A stretch of DNA of 64,000 nt from Novosphingobium olei. Lineage in GTDB: Bacteria; Pseudomonadota; Alphaproteobacteria; Sphingomonadales; Sphingomonadaceae. A program made the position numbers and the translations under genes. Where the stretch lies: assembly GCF_012927405.1 (NCBI RefSeq), contig NZ_JABBGM010000003.1:408666-472665 (forward strand), written 5' to 3'. The notes under the pieces are model-generated. The model was not told where the DNA came from, made no database searches, and was given only the letters and a program-made list of their open reading frames with translations. Shown here piece by piece: positions 45,920 through 56,163 of the stretch; positions within the stretch are counted from its first letter, which is position 1; each line of letters begins with the position of its first letter.

Positions 45920-47221
45920 TCAACTTGTGCGTCCCAATTCATTGTTGAACCAGAGGGCGCCCATCGTCGCCAAGGCGCCTGACAGCAGGTAGCCGCCCGA
46001 AGCGAGGAGCCCGAAATTAGCCGAGAGCCATAGCGCCACTAGCGGGGCGAATCCGGCACCGAACAACCAGCCAAGGTCGCTGGTGATGGCAGAGCCGGTG
46101 TAGCGGTTCTGCGTCGCAAAGTTGGACGAAACAGCGCCCGATGACTGGCCGAACGCCAAGCCCAGAAGCAGGAAGCCTGAGAGCATGAACACGATCTCGC
46201 CTACCTCGCCCAAGGCGAGCAGCTGGGGAGCAAAGCCGCTGAACATGGCGATCACCGCGGCCGATGCGCCGAGCAGCTGGCGTCGGCCGTATCGGTCGGC
46301 AAGGCGCCCTGAGACGATGATCGCCGCAACCCCCAGCGCCGCCGCGCCCGCCTCGATCAGCAGGAACCGGGTCGGTGCTTCCTGCGTGAACAGGAATACC
46401 CAGGAAAGCGGGAACACGGTGACCATGTGGAACAGGGCAAAGCTGGCCAGCGGCGCGAATGCCCCGATCACGATTGTCTTCCATTCGCGTCGGAGCGTCA
46501 CCCCGACCCGTTCAGGCTGGAGATCGCGGGTCTCATAAAGACGTTGGAACTCGGGCGTCACCACCAACCGAAGACGGGCGAACAGGGCAACTACATTGAT
46601 CGCGAAGGCGACGAAGAACGGGAATCGCCAGCCCCAGTCGAGGAAATCGGCGGCGGGCAAGGACGACGTGAAGAACGCAAAGAGCAGGCTTGCTACGATC
46701 AGGCCAAGCGGAGCGCCCAGCTGCGGGATCATCGCATACCAGCCGCGCCGGCTCTCGGGCGCATTGAGGGCGAGCAGCGAGGCAAGACCGTCCCAGGTCC
46801 CGCCCAGCGCAAAACCCTGCCCCATACGGAAGAGCGCGAGGAGGGCGATGGCCAAAGCACCGATGTCGCGATAGCCCGGGAGGAAGGCGATGGCGGCGGT
46901 CGATCCGCCCAGAAGGAATAACGCGATGGTCAGCTTCGCCCCCCGGCCATAGGCCCGATCAATCGCCATGAAGGCAAACGAGCCGACCGGGCGGGCAACG
47001 AAGGCCAGTGCAAAGACGAGAAACGAATAGAGCGTGCCGGTCAGCGGATCGACGAAGGGGAAGAAAAAGCCCGGAAACACCAGCACCGAGGCAATAGCGT
47101 AGACGAAGAAGTCGAAGAACTCCGACGTGCGACCGATAATCACCCCGATGGCGATCTCGCCGGGGGAAACGCTGTGACCGGTAGCTTCGGCCTCAGGTGC
47201 GTCGATGACGGCGGCAGACAT
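45920..47221 (-). CDS. MFS transporter of the metabolite:H+ symporter type
   Basis: 433 residues with twelve hydrophobic segments. Family motifs include IGVIIGRTSEFFDFFVYAI at the start, VARPVGSFAFMAIDRAYGRG in the first cytoplasmic loop and GRLADRYGRRQLLG in the middle loop, as in MHS/ProP-type importers of organic acids, betaines and similar. Genes of this kind often sit divergently beside cyo operons. Substrate unknown. It shares the intergenic region with cyoA, including the FNR-type box. Confidence 0.88.
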   Translation of the reverse strand: MSAAVIDAPEAEATGHSVSPGEIAIGVIIGRTSEFFDFFVYAIASVLVFPGFFFPFVDPLTGTLYSFLVFALAFVARPVGSFAFMAIDRAYGRGAKLTIALFLLGGSTAAIAFLPGYRDIGALAIALLALFRMGQGFALGGTWDGLASLLALNAPESRRGWYAMIPQLGAPLGLIVASLLFAFFTSSLPAADFLDWGWRFPFFVAFAINVVALFARLRLVVTPEFQRLYETRDLQPERVGVTLRREWKTIVIGAFAPLASFALFHMVTVFPLSWVFLFTQEAPTRFLLIEAGAAALGVAAIIVSGRLADRYGRRQLLGASAAVIAMFSGFAPQLLALGEVGEIVFMLSGFLLLGLAFGQSSGAVSSNFATQNRYTGSAITSDLGWLFGAGFAPLVALWLSANFGLLASGGYLLSGALATMGALWFNNELGRTS

Positions 47222-47274
47222 GCGTTGGATCCTTCGGTGAATGCAGGTGCGGCACAGCTTGCGGCCTATCGTCC

Positions 47275-47288
47275 TTGATCTGGATCAA
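47275..47288. promoter_or_regulatory. Perfect FNR/FnrL-type binding site
   Basis: TTGATCTGGATCAA, an exact match to the FNR consensus TTGAT-N4-ATCAA, sits 72 bases before the cyoA start and 54 bases before the start of the divergent MFS gene. In alphaproteobacteria FNR-family regulators commonly repress or tune quinol oxidases under oxygen limitation. Which gene it controls is inferred. Confidence 0.75.
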
Positions 47289-47346
47289 AGGGATTGGACA
47301 AAATGTCCTATCGCTGCACTGCAACACCCGGCGTAGTTCGCGCGGC

Positions 47347-48582
47347 ATGCGCCACGTCTCACCATTGCGTTCACGCCTGCCAATCCTGGCCTCCCTGCCG
47401 CTCCTGCCCCTGCTCGGCGGCTGCAATTGGGTTGTGCTCGATCCCGCCGGAGATGTGGCGCGGCAGCAGGCAGATCTGGTGGTCATCTCCACTTGGCTGA
47501 TGCTGCTGATCATCGTGCCGGTCATGGCGCTGACAGTGTTCTTCGCCTGGAAGTATCGCGCATCGAGCGAAGCGCCGGACTACGATCCCGAATGGTCTCA
47601 TTCGACTCAGCTCGAACTGGTGATCTGGTCGGCCCCGCTGCTGATCATCATCGCGCTGGGCGCGGTCACATGGGTCGGCACGCATTTGCTCGATCCCTAT
47701 CGCACCATCGGCCGGATCGATCATGCCCGCGATGTGCCCGCGCAGGCAAAGCCGCTGGAGGTCCAGGTCGTCGCGCTCAACTGGAAGTGGCTGTTCATCT
47801 ATCCCGAGCAGAAGATCGCCACGGTCAACGAACTTGTCCTTCCCGTCGACAGGCCCTTGCGCTTCCGCATCTCTTCCTCGGCGGTGATGAACTCGTTCTA
47901 TGCGCCCGCGCTCGCCGGGCAGATCTACGCGATGCCGGGCATGGAAACCAAGCTGCACGCCGTGCTCAACAAACCTGGCAGCTATGAGGGTTTTTCCGCC
48001 AACTACAGCGGCGCGGGCTTCTCGAACATGCGCTTCTCCATGCGTGGGCAGGACGAGGCTGGCTTCGAGCGCTGGGCGGAGGGCGTGCGCAAGGGAAAGG
48101 GCGATCTCGATCGAACTGCCTATCTCCAGCTGGAGAAGCCGTCCGAAAAGGAGCCGGTGCGCCACTTCGCCACTGTCGCGCCCGACCTCTTCGACGCCGT
48201 CGTCAATCTCTGTGTGCGGCCGGGTAAGATGTGCATGAGCCAGATGATGGCGCTCGATGCGCGTGGTGGGATGGGCCAGGCGGGCCGCTGGAACCTTGCC
48301 GCGCTGAGCTATGACAAGTTCGGGCATGAGGCGGTAAACGCCGTGCTGCCCGGCCAAAGCGCGGGGCTGCTGACTGAGGCGGATCAGCTGTTCATCAAGG
48401 CCTTCTGTGCGGACAATCGTCCGACGACCGCGCTTGGCAAGGTAACAGGAGCCCCCCTGAGCACCGCGACTCTGCGCGGCGCGGGGCTCATCTGGCCGGG
48501 TGCGAAGCCGGCCACCGAGCGAGCTCCTGCAAGTCCTGAAACAGCAAAGCTGGCCGCAGCCGCTGGACCCGCAGCATCCTGA
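47347..48582 (+). CDS. cyoA: Ubiquinol oxidase (bo3-type) subunit II
   Basis: About 411 residues. Start at 47347 ([12 protein letters not shown]) gives a lipoprotein signal with lipobox LLGGC. Two transmembrane helices follow ([40 protein letters not shown]), then a periplasmic cupredoxin fold ([15 protein letters not shown]). The CuA-ligand Cys pair of cytochrome c oxidases is missing, with [15 protein letters not shown] and MPGM instead, which marks a quinol oxidase. The C-terminus carries an extra Ala/Pro-rich tail. First gene of the cyo operon. Confidence 0.95.
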   Translation: MRHVSPLRSRLPILASLPLLPLLGGCNWVVLDPAGDVARQQADLVVISTWLMLLIIVPVMALTVFFAWKYRASSEAPDYDPEWSHSTQLELVIWSAPLLIIIALGAVTWVGTHLLDPYRTIGRIDHARDVPAQAKPLEVQVVALNWKWLFIYPEQKIATVNELVLPVDRPLRFRISSSAVMNSFYAPALAGQIYAMPGMETKLHAVLNKPGSYEGFSANYSGAGFSNMRFSMRGQDEAGFERWAEGVRKGKGDLDRTAYLQLEKPSEKEPVRHFATVAPDLFDAVVNLCVRPGKMCMSQMMALDARGGMGQAGRWNLAALSYDKFGHEAVNAVLPGQSAGLLTEADQLFIKAFCADNRPTTALGKVTGAPLSTATLRGAGLIWPGAKPATERAPASPETAKLAAAAGPAAS

Positions 48583-48599
48583 AAATCGGAGCCCATCGC

Positions 48600-50612
48600 A
48601 TGACTTCCGCAGACCAGCACTGGTCCTTCCTGCTCGGCAAGCTGACGCTCGAAGCGCTGCCTCTGCACGAGCCGATCATCGTCGCCACTTTCGCCGCCGT
48701 CGCGCTAGGCGGAGCCGCAGTGGTGGGCGCGCTAACCTATTTCAAGCTGTGGGGCTATCTCTGGCGGGAATGGTTCACCAGCGTGGACCACAAGAAGATC
48801 GGGATCATGTACATGATCCTGGGCCTTGTAATGTTTCTGCGCGGTTTTGCCGATGCGATCATGATGCGCATCCAGCAGGCAATCGCGTTCAATGGATCTG
48901 AAGGCTACCTCAACGCGCACCACTACGACCAGATCTTCACCGCGCACGGGGTGATCATGATCTTCTTCGTGGCGATGCCCTTCGTCACCGGCCTGATGAA
49001 CTACGTCGTGCCGCTGCAGATCGGCGCGCGCGACGTGTCATTCCCGTTCCTCAACAACTTCAGCTTCTGGATGACAACGGCGGGCGCGGCGTTGGTCATG
49101 GCCTCGCTGTTCGTTGGCGAGTTCGCGCAGACCGGCTGGCTCGCCTATCCGCCGCTCTCGGGCCTGTCCTACAGCCCCGGGGTCGGCGTCGATTACTACA
49201 TCTGGGCGCTGCAGATCGCGGGGGTGGGCACGACGTTGTCGGGCATCAATCTCATTGCCACCATCGTCAAGCTGCGCGCGCCCGGCATGACCATGATGAA
49301 GATGCCGGTTTTTACCTGGACCTCGCTGTGCACCAACGTGCTGATCGTGGCCTCCTTCCCGGTGCTGACCGCCGTGCTGACGCTGCTGACTCTCGACCGC
49401 TATGTCGGCACAAACTTCTTCACCAACGACTTCGGCGGATCGCCGATGATGTACGTGAACCTGATCTGGATCTGGGGCCACCCCGAGGTCTATATCCTGG
49501 TCCTGCCGGTATTCGGCGTGTTCTCGGAAGTGACCGCGACCTTCTGCGGCAAGAAGCTCTTCGGCTATTCGTCGATGGTCTATGCGACAGTCGTCATCAC
49601 CATCCTGTCCTATGTTGTCTGGCTGCACCACTTCTTCACGATGGGATCGGGGGCCAGCGTCAACAGCTTCTTCGGGATCACCACCATGGTCATCTCGATT
49701 CCGACCGGGGCCAAACTGTTCAACTGGTTGTTCACGATGTACCGCGCCCGCATCCGCTTCGACCTGCCGATGATGTGGACCCTGGCCTTCATGCTGACCT
49801 TCGTGATCGGCGGGATGACCGGCGTGCTGCTGGCGGTGCCGCCTGCGGACTTCGTGCTGCACAATTCGCTGTTCCTGATTGCGCACTTCCACAATGTGAT
49901 CATCGGCGGCGTGGTGTTTGGCGTCTTTGCGGCCATCAACTACTGGTGGCCCAAGGCCTTCGGGTTCAAGCTGGAGCCGTTCTGGGGCAAGGTCAGCTTC
50001 TGGTGCTGGGTCGTGGGCTTCTGGCTTGCCTTCACTCCGCTCTATGCGATGGGCCTGATGGGCGTGACCCGGCGGCTGCGCGTGTTCGATGATCCTTCAC
50101 TGCAGATCTGGTTCGTGATCGCCGCAATCGGCGCGGGCCTGATCGCCTGTGGGATTGCGGCCATGCTGGTGCAGTATGCGGTTTCGATCATCCGCCGCGA
50201 CCAGAACCGCGACCTCACCGGCGACCCCTGGAACGGCCGCACGCTCGAATGGGCGACCAGTTCGCCGCCGCCTGCGTACAACTTCGCGTTCACCCCGGTG
50301 GTGCATGATCTCGACAACTGGGCCGCGATGAAGCGCGCAGGAGTTGCCCGGCCGGCGGTTGGCTTTCGCCCGATTCATATGCCGCGCAACACCGGCGCGG
50401 GCGTGATCCTCTCGGGCCTCAGTGCAATCTGCGGCTTCGCGCTGATCTGGCATATCTGGTGGCTTGCAGCGGTCGGCTTTGCGGCGCTGCTCTTCACCGC
50501 GATTGCCCACACCTTTAACTACCGACGCGATTTCCACATCCCTGTCGAAACCGTGATCGAGACCGAGGCCGCGCGCAGCCGCGAACTCGCCTTGGCAGGA
50601 GCAGCGGCATGA
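48600..50612 (+). CDS. cyoB: Ubiquinol oxidase subunit I
   Basis: 670 residues, heme-copper oxidase core. The low-spin heme His lies in [11 protein letters not shown]. The CuB and Tyr-His crosslink motif [11 protein letters not shown], the two CuB His in WLHHFFTMG, and the heme-binding HFHNVIIGG are all intact. The length and the extra N- and C-terminal helices fit CyoB rather than cytochrome c oxidase. A GGAG ribosome site precedes ATG 48600, 17 bases after cyoA. It reduces oxygen to water with proton pumping. Confidence 0.97.
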   Translation: MTSADQHWSFLLGKLTLEALPLHEPIIVATFAAVALGGAAVVGALTYFKLWGYLWREWFTSVDHKKIGIMYMILGLVMFLRGFADAIMMRIQQAIAFNGSEGYLNAHHYDQIFTAHGVIMIFFVAMPFVTGLMNYVVPLQIGARDVSFPFLNNFSFWMTTAGAALVMASLFVGEFAQTGWLAYPPLSGLSYSPGVGVDYYIWALQIAGVGTTLSGINLIATIVKLRAPGMTMMKMPVFTWTSLCTNVLIVASFPVLTAVLTLLTLDRYVGTNFFTNDFGGSPMMYVNLIWIWGHPEVYILVLPVFGVFSEVTATFCGKKLFGYSSMVYATVVITILSYVVWLHHFFTMGSGASVNSFFGITTMVISIPTGAKLFNWLFTMYRARIRFDLPMMWTLAFMLTFVIGGMTGVLLAVPPADFVLHNSLFLIAHFHNVIIGGVVFGVFAAINYWWPKAFGFKLEPFWGKVSFWCWVVGFWLAFTPLYAMGLMGVTRRLRVFDDPSLQIWFVIAAIGAGLIACGIAAMLVQYAVSIIRRDQNRDLTGDPWNGRTLEWATSSPPPAYNFAFTPVVHDLDNWAAMKRAGVARPAVGFRPIHMPRNTGAGVILSGLSAICGFALIWHIWWLAAVGFAALLFTAIAHTFNYRRDFHIPVETVIETEAARSRELALAGAAA

Positions 50613-51238
50613 GCGCCCATCCCACCCCAGCATCGGCAGACACGGCTAGCTGGTACGACCTGCACGAACACGATCATCCCGAAGGCGGCAGTACGCTGCT
50701 CGGCTTCTGGATCTACCTGATGAGCGACTGCCTGATCTTTGCCATGCTGTTCGCGGCGTTCGGCGTGCTCGGCGGCAACTATGCGGCAGGCCCCGGCCCG
50801 AAGGACCTGTTCGACCTACCGCTGGTCGCACTCAACACTGCGATGCTGCTGTTCTCCTCGATCACTTATGGTTTTGCCATGCTGGCGATGCAGGGCGGCA
50901 ACGTGAAGGCAGTGCAGGGCTGGCTGCTCGTCACCGGCCTGTTCGGCGCAGCCTTCCTGTCGATCGAACTCTATGAATTTGCGCACCTGATCCGCGAAGG
51001 CGCTACCCCTCAGCGCAGCGCGTTCCTATCATCGTTCTTCACGCTGGTCGGCACGCACGGGCTGCACGTCACCTTCGGTCTTGTCTGGCTCGGCGTGCTG
51101 GTGGTGCAGGTCGGTCAGCGCGGACTGGTCGCGGCCAACCAGCGGCGGCTGATGTGCCTCAGCCTGTTCTGGCACTTTCTTGACGTCGTGTGGATCGGCG
51201 TCTTCACCTTCGTCTATCTGCTGGGAATGCTGCGATGA
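50609..51238 (+). CDS. cyoC: Ubiquinol oxidase subunit III
   Basis: 209 residues with five transmembrane helices ([59 protein letters not shown] and others), matching CyoC; the E in IELYEF and the [16 protein letters not shown] segment are conserved. Its ATG overlaps the cyoB stop (ATGA). Confidence 0.96.
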   Translation: MSAHPTPASADTASWYDLHEHDHPEGGSTLLGFWIYLMSDCLIFAMLFAAFGVLGGNYAAGPGPKDLFDLPLVALNTAMLLFSSITYGFAMLAMQGGNVKAVQGWLLVTGLFGAAFLSIELYEFAHLIREGATPQRSAFLSSFFTLVGTHGLHVTFGLVWLGVLVVQVGQRGLVAANQRRLMCLSLFWHFLDVVWIGVFTFVYLLGMLR

Positions 51239-51603
51239 GCGCTGCACACGACACTCATGGAGCCGATGATGGTGCGGCCCATGGCACGATGCGCGATTAC
51301 GCGATCGGTTTCGCCCTTTCGGTCGTGCTCACCGCCATCCCGTTCTGGCTGGTCATCACCCAGCCGCTGGCCGACAAGGGCCTGACCGGCGGGATCGTGG
51401 TGATTTTTGCGGCGGTTCAGATCGTCGTCCACATGATCTTCTTCCTGCATATGAACGCGAAGTCCGAAGGTGGCTGGAACCTTCTGGCGCTGCTGTTTAC
51501 GGCGGTGCTGGTGCTGATCGTGCTCTCCGGCTCGCTCTGGGTCATGCACCACCTCAACACGAACATGATGCCGATGAGCCACAGCATGGCGGACATGCCG
51601 TGA
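51235..51603 (+). CDS. cyoD: Ubiquinol oxidase subunit IV
   Basis: 122 residues, three helices ([60 protein letters not shown]) and a His/Met-rich ending ([11 protein letters not shown]). The start at 51235 ([12 protein letters not shown]) overlaps the cyoC stop; an upstream in-frame ATG at 51190 is deep in cyoC. Confidence 0.95.
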   Translation: MSAAHDTHGADDGAAHGTMRDYAIGFALSVVLTAIPFWLVITQPLADKGLTGGIVVIFAAVQIVVHMIFFLHMNAKSEGGWNLLALLFTAVLVLIVLSGSLWVMHHLNTNMMPMSHSMADMP

Positions 51604-52313
51604 CAGTCAGCGGGGCGGCGGGCGCTGGGCGTAAGCCAGTTGTCCCGTGCGCCGTGCTGCTGGTGCTGGCAGCGGCATTCGCGGCGCTGGCCGTCTGGCA
51701 GGTGCAGCGCCTGCATTGGAAGGAAGCGTTAATCTCCCGCGTTGATGCCGGGATGCGAGCCACGCCGCTCCCACTTGAACGGGTGGCGGCCTCTGATCCC
51801 GCCCCATTCGAATACCGTCGCGTCATTGTTTCGGGGCGCTATCGCTTATCCGGCACAGTGCTAGTCTCCGGCGCCTCCACGCGCGGTAGTGGATATTGGG
51901 TACTGGCCCCGCTGCAGACTGCTGGCGGTATTGCTTACGTCAATCGCGGATTCATGCCCCTAGGCACCCGGATCGACACCGTTCGGCGGCAGACGCCCAC
52001 CGGTCCGGTCACCGTCATCGGGTTGCTGCGCGTGAGCGAACCGGGCGGCGGCTTTCTGCGCGCTAATCGCCCGGCCGAGGACCGCTGGTATTCGCGCGAC
52101 ATCGCCACAATTGCCGCCGCCCGGCATCAGCGCGCCGATCCTCGGCTGTTCGTCGATGCCTTCAGCGAAAGCCCTGCTGCTCCCTACGCGCCGATTGCTG
52201 GCCTCACTGTGGTCAGCTTTCCGAACAACCACCTGTCCTATGCGCTGACTTGGGCCGCGTTGGCCATCCTGTCCGCTAGTGGCGCATTCGTGCTATGGCG
52301 CAAGCCAAGATGA
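51600..52313 (+). CDS. SURF1 family oxidase-assembly protein
   Basis: 237 residues with the two-helix SURF1 layout: N-terminal VLLVLAAAFAALAVWQVQRL, the LxxxWQxxRLxWK motif, then the periplasmic VSGRYRLSGTVLVSGASTRG and AYVNRGFMPLG, and the C-terminal LSYALTWAALAILSASGAFV. SURF1 helps heme insertion in heme-copper oxidases, usually heme a. Here it is fused by overlapping start to a quinol oxidase operon. No heme O synthase gene (cyoE/ctaB) lies in the operon. Confidence 0.92.
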   Translation: MTVSGAAGAGRKPVVPCAVLLVLAAAFAALAVWQVQRLHWKEALISRVDAGMRATPLPLERVAASDPAPFEYRRVIVSGRYRLSGTVLVSGASTRGSGYWVLAPLQTAGGIAYVNRGFMPLGTRIDTVRRQTPTGPVTVIGLLRVSEPGGGFLRANRPAEDRWYSRDIATIAAARHQRADPRLFVDAFSESPAAPYAPIAGLTVVSFPNNHLSYALTWAALAILSASGAFVLWRKPR

Positions 52314-53602
52314 GCCCGAATGCCCTCCTCTTTCCCCCCGCGAGCGGGCGCAACATGGCACTGCTTGTCCAGTTGCGCTGGATGGCGGTAGTCGGCCAGT
52401 TGGTGACGATCTGGGGTGCGGTCGACCTGCTTGGGGTGCGGCTCCCAATGCCGCAGTTGGTGGCTGTGCCGGTGCTGCTGGCACTGGTCAACCTTGCCAC
52501 TTGGATCATGGGCCGTGAGCGCGAGGGGTATAGCCATCTCGAGCTGCTGGCTGCCCTGATGCTCGATGTCGGATCGCTCGCCTGGCAGCTCTGGTTCAGC
52601 GGCGGCACTACCAACCCCTTCGCCTTCCTGTTTCTGCTCCAGATCGTGATCGGCGCCATCCTTCTGCCACCCGGTTGGAGCTGGATCGTCGCGGCCGTCT
52701 CCGCCGCCGCCTATGCGGGCCTGACCTTCAACTATCGCCCCCTCGACCTGCCCGCGCCCTATTCCGAAACACCAATGCCGCTGTTTCTGTTCGGCAACCT
52801 TGTGTGTTTCCTCCTGATTGCCGCGCTGCTGATGTTCTTCGTGATCCGCATCGATCGCAATCGGCGGCAGAGTGATGCGGCGCTGGCTGCACTTCGCCAG
52901 CAGGCCGCGGAGGAGCATCATATCGTGCGCATGGGCTTGCTCGCCTCGGGTGCAGCGCATGAACTCGGCACCCCGCTTGCCACGATCTCGGTCCTGCTAG
53001 GAGACTGGCGCCGCCATCCGGCGCTTGCCCGGAGCCCTGAGCTTCTGGATGAAGTCGAGGACATGACGACCGAAGTCCAGCGGTGCAAGACCATCGTCAC
53101 GGGCATCCTCCAATCCGCCGGCGAGGCGCGCGGCGAGAGACCCGAGGTGACCACGTTGCGCCAGTTCGTCCAGACCATCGCGGAGGAATGGGACGCGCGA
53201 AGTGACGGGACTGTCCTCCTTGAGGACCGCATCGGAGGTGATGACGTCGATATCGTCTCGGACCCGGCGCTCCGCCAGGTGATCGGCAATGTGATCGCTA
53301 ATGCGCTCGAAGTCTCGCCCCACTTCGTCATGCTCTCTGCTGTGGTGGAAGCCGGGCAGGCGGTCATTTCAGTCCGCGATCGTGGCCCCGGCTTCGCCCC
53401 GGAAATGCTGGAGGCTTTCGGGCGGCCCTACTCGTCCACGAAGGGCCGTGCCGGGGGCGGGCTTGGCCTGTTCCTCGTGGTCAACGTGTTGCGCAAGCTC
53501 GGCGGTAAGGTCGAGGTCTGCAATCCTGCCGATGGCGGTGCGCTGGTGCGCATGTCGATACCTGTGGCTTCGCTCGCCTTTGGACGGAGTGTGGCCGTGT
53601 GA
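52310..53602 (+). CDS. regB: Redox-sensing histidine kinase RegB/PrrB
   Basis: About 430 residues. Six transmembrane helices precede the H-box. The quinone-sensing motif GGXXNPF is seen as SGGTTNPFAFLF, the H-box as AAHELGTPLATISVL with the phospho-His, and the redox Cys as VQRCKTIVTGIL. HATPase motifs include NVIANALEVSP, RDRGPGF and GGGLGLFLVVNVL. The start at 52310 overlaps the SURF1 stop (ATGA); an ATG at 52295 is less likely. RegB responds to quinone redox state and oxygen. Confidence 0.95.
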   Translation: MSPNALLFPPASGRNMALLVQLRWMAVVGQLVTIWGAVDLLGVRLPMPQLVAVPVLLALVNLATWIMGREREGYSHLELLAALMLDVGSLAWQLWFSGGTTNPFAFLFLLQIVIGAILLPPGWSWIVAAVSAAAYAGLTFNYRPLDLPAPYSETPMPLFLFGNLVCFLLIAALLMFFVIRIDRNRRQSDAALAALRQQAAEEHHIVRMGLLASGAAHELGTPLATISVLLGDWRRHPALARSPELLDEVEDMTTEVQRCKTIVTGILQSAGEARGERPEVTTLRQFVQTIAEEWDARSDGTVLLEDRIGGDDVDIVSDPALRQVIGNVIANALEVSPHFVMLSAVVEAGQAVISVRDRGPGFAPEMLEAFGRPYSSTKGRAGGGLGLFLVVNVLRKLGGKVEVCNPADGGALVRMSIPVASLAFGRSVAV

Positions 53603-54141
53603 CCGGAGATGGCACATCCCCCAGCCTCATTATCGTCGAGGACGATCCTGCGTTTGCCCGTACGCTGTCCCGCTCGTTCGAACGGCGCGGCTACGCGGTC
53701 CAACATGCGGACAGCCCCGACCGATTGGTTGCGCTGCTCGATTCTCATGATTTTGAGTTCGCGGTGGTTGATCTCAAGCTGGGAACGGTTTCGGGCCTGC
53801 CTTGCGTCGAGATGATTCACGCTCGTGATCCGCAAACCCGTATCGTCGTGCTCACTGGCTTTGCCAGCATTGCCACCGCAGTGGAGGCGATCAAGCTCGG
53901 CGCGGCCCACTATCTCGCCAAGCCCGCCAATACCGACGACATCGAGGAGGCTTTCGGTCGTGCTACCGGCGATGCCAACGTGCCAATCGACGGGCGCAAG
54001 AGCTCGATCAAGACGGTGGAGTGGGAATACATCCACACTACCCTGGCAGAATGCGATTTCAACATTTCAGAGACTGCAAGGCGCCTTGGCATGCACCGGC
54101 GTACCTTGGCGCGAAAACTCGAGAAGCGGCAGCTCAGGTGA
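53599..54141 (+). CDS. regA: Response regulator RegA/PrrA
   Basis: 180 residues, GTG start at 53599 overlapping the regB stop. The receiver domain has IIVEDDPAFARTLSRSFERR, the phospho-Asp in AVVDLKLGTVSG, the Thr in VLTGFASIATAV and the Lys in YLAKPANTDD. The C-terminal FIS-type HTH (CDFNISETARRLGMHRRTLAR) is nearly invariant in the family. RegA controls respiratory and redox genes; here it probably also regulates its own cyo operon. Confidence 0.97.
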   Translation: MTGDGTSPSLIIVEDDPAFARTLSRSFERRGYAVQHADSPDRLVALLDSHDFEFAVVDLKLGTVSGLPCVEMIHARDPQTRIVVLTGFASIATAVEAIKLGAAHYLAKPANTDDIEEAFGRATGDANVPIDGRKSSIKTVEWEYIHTTLAECDFNISETARRLGMHRRTLARKLEKRQLR

Positions 54142-54289
54142 TTCACAAGGCGGAGTATAGGTGCATTTTGAGTTCGAGCTTGCCGAATTCGATGACCTCA
54201 CGTCACCGCAGCCATTCGCGATCGAAACTTCAGTACAGGGCCGAGTTGTCTACGGCTGGACTATTTGAATGACGCCGAGCGTTCAAGGG

Positions 54290-54668
54290 TCCCTCACGGC
54301 GGCATCGCACCTTTCCTCCGCCGCAATCTCAACCCGTCCAGGCTTTACAAGAGTCAGAACTTCGCCCGTGCGCTGATCAAGGCTCCACCCTGGCTCAGGA
54401 AAGCCATCCGTCAGCGCGTAGTTGTGATGGAACAGGTTGCGCACACCAGCACCCAGCTCGATGCCGCTCGTCAGCGCATAGTCGACGCGCAGATTTGCCA
54501 GCACATGGGGGCCTGTCTCATAATAGACCGGCGTCGCGGCAGTGGTGCTCGTCAGACGATCCGAGGCGATATCTACGCTTGGCAGAATGCTCAGGCCCTC
54601 GAGCGGCCGCCAGTTCGCATAAAAAAATGGCTTGTGGTGCGGACCGGCGTGCAAAAGGGCGCCCTCAT
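54290..54668 (-). pseudogene. TonB-dependent receptor C-terminal fragment
   Basis: Minus-strand translation gives barrel-like sequence ([59 protein letters not shown]) typical of a TonB receptor near its C-terminus. It has no start and its 5' side runs into the IS21 remnant at about 54669. An IS insertion or deletion removed the rest. Confidence 0.7.
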
Positions 54669-54715
54669 TACGACGGTGCAGCGGGCCGCCTGGTTTTCCA
54701 GGTGGTGAGATCCGG

Positions 54716-55750
54716 ATGTTGGTGGTGGAGACAATTGTTCGGATCCGGCGCGAGCACGTGAACGGGAAGGCGATAAAGGCGATTGCGCGGATCTGCAGTT
54801 GTCTCGCAAGGTAGTGCGCAAGGCGATCCGGGCGCCGGAGGGGGCGTTCGAATACCATCGCACCGTCCATTCCAGGAGTGCCTTGATACGCTTCTGACGG
54901 AGAACGAGGCCCTGCACCGGCGCGACCGGCTGCGCATGACCCGGATCGACGATCTGCTGCAGTGCGAGCGGTTCGAGGGCTCCTACGATGCAGTCCGGAG
55001 CTACGCCCGGCGCTGGGCGGAAGCGCAGGGCAAGGATGCAGGTGACGTCGCCCCAGCCTTCATCCCGCTGCTGTTCCAGCCCGGTGAGGCCTACCAGTTC
55101 GACTGGAGCCACGAGGACGTGGAGATCGCTGGCAAGCCGATACGGGTGAAGGTGGCGCACATGCGGTTGTGCGCGTCGCGGGCAGTGTATGTCCGGGCCT
55201 ATCCCCGCGAGACGCAGGAGATGGTGCTCGCTGCCGATGCCCGGGGCTTCGCTTTCTTCGGCGGGATTCCGCTGCGCGGGATCTAAAATAACATGAAGAC
55301 CGCCGTATCCGCGGTCTTCGTCGGCAAGGAAGGTGTGTTCAACCGCCGCTTCCTGGTCATGGCCAAGGCCGCGCGGCGGGCTGTCCAGGTCCGCGCCTAT
55401 GCCGACCGGATCGTTGTGCGCCTCGGTGACGAGGTCGTTGCCGAACATGCCCGACACCTCGGTCGTGACCGGACGATCTGCGATCCCTGGCACTATCTAC
55501 CAGTGCTGGCCAACAAGACCGGCGCCTTGCGCAACGGTGCGACCTTCCAGGGCTGGGACCTGCCACCGGCACTGGCGCGGCTGCGCCGCAATTTGGGCAG
55601 CGGCGATGAGGCTGATCGGCGCTTCGTCCGGGTGCTGGTGGCCGTTCTGACCGATGGCCGGGACGCGGTCGAGACGGCAATCCGCGAGGCGCTCGATGCC
55701 GGTGCTGCCAGCGACGAGGTGATCCGCAACATTCTCGCCCGAAACCGCGC
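54716..55750 (+). mobile_element. IS21-family istA remnant (frameshift, stop, internal deletion)
   Basis: Reading across frames gives an IstA: start [20 protein letters not shown], then a one-base loss near 54794 (expected [11 protein letters not shown]). A further shift follows near 54880, and then [51 protein letters not shown] (first Asp) to GIPLRGI, where TAA replaces the usual Tyr codon at 55284. The C-terminal region resumes at 55293 but FLVMA is joined directly to the CTD (ADRIVVRLGDEVVAEH), so the rest of the DDE core is deleted. No istB. A CCGCCTGG/CCAGGTGG hairpin sits just before the start. Confidence 0.8.
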
Positions 55751-55756
55751 GCGGCC

Positions 55757-55884
55757 TCGTAGTTGTCAACCGTTACGAGGGGCGCACGAACCTGTGGGCT
55801 GCAGGCGCCTATCTGAGGCAAATGATCAACAAGTTCGGTGCGCTGGATCTGGGTCTGGCCGCGTATAATGCAGGTCCGGTGCAG
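55757..55884 (+). pseudogene. Lytic transglycosylase (SLT domain) fragment
   Basis: A frame from about 55757 reads VVNRYEGRTNLWAAGAYLRQ, MINKFGALDLGLAAYNAGPV. This is the second half of a lytic transglycosylase SLT domain, where N..AG..YL and the A-AYNAGP signature sit. The catalytic Glu side is absent. It follows the IS21 remnant directly and ends in unrelated DNA. Such domains occur in cell-wall enzymes and in VirB1-like conjugation proteins. Confidence 0.7.
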
Positions 55885-56163
55885 TCTAGAAGCACGGGTC
55901 AATTTTGCGTAGTTCTGAAACATCGCGATACATCCGGCGCGTGCTTGTTCACTTGGGACGAGCTCAGCAACTGACCGTCAGGACAGCCAGTGAGGTTATG
56001 AGCATCCAGCCGATTGACAAGCTGAACAACAGGCATCTGGCGGCAGCACTGAGACCAACAGGCTGCTAGCCCCCTCAAGGACTTAGAAGCACAATGCCAT
56101 CTTACCTCCGGGTGCAAATCCCTTGGCCGGCGCAATGGCAGTCCCCGCGTCGTAGGTAACGAA

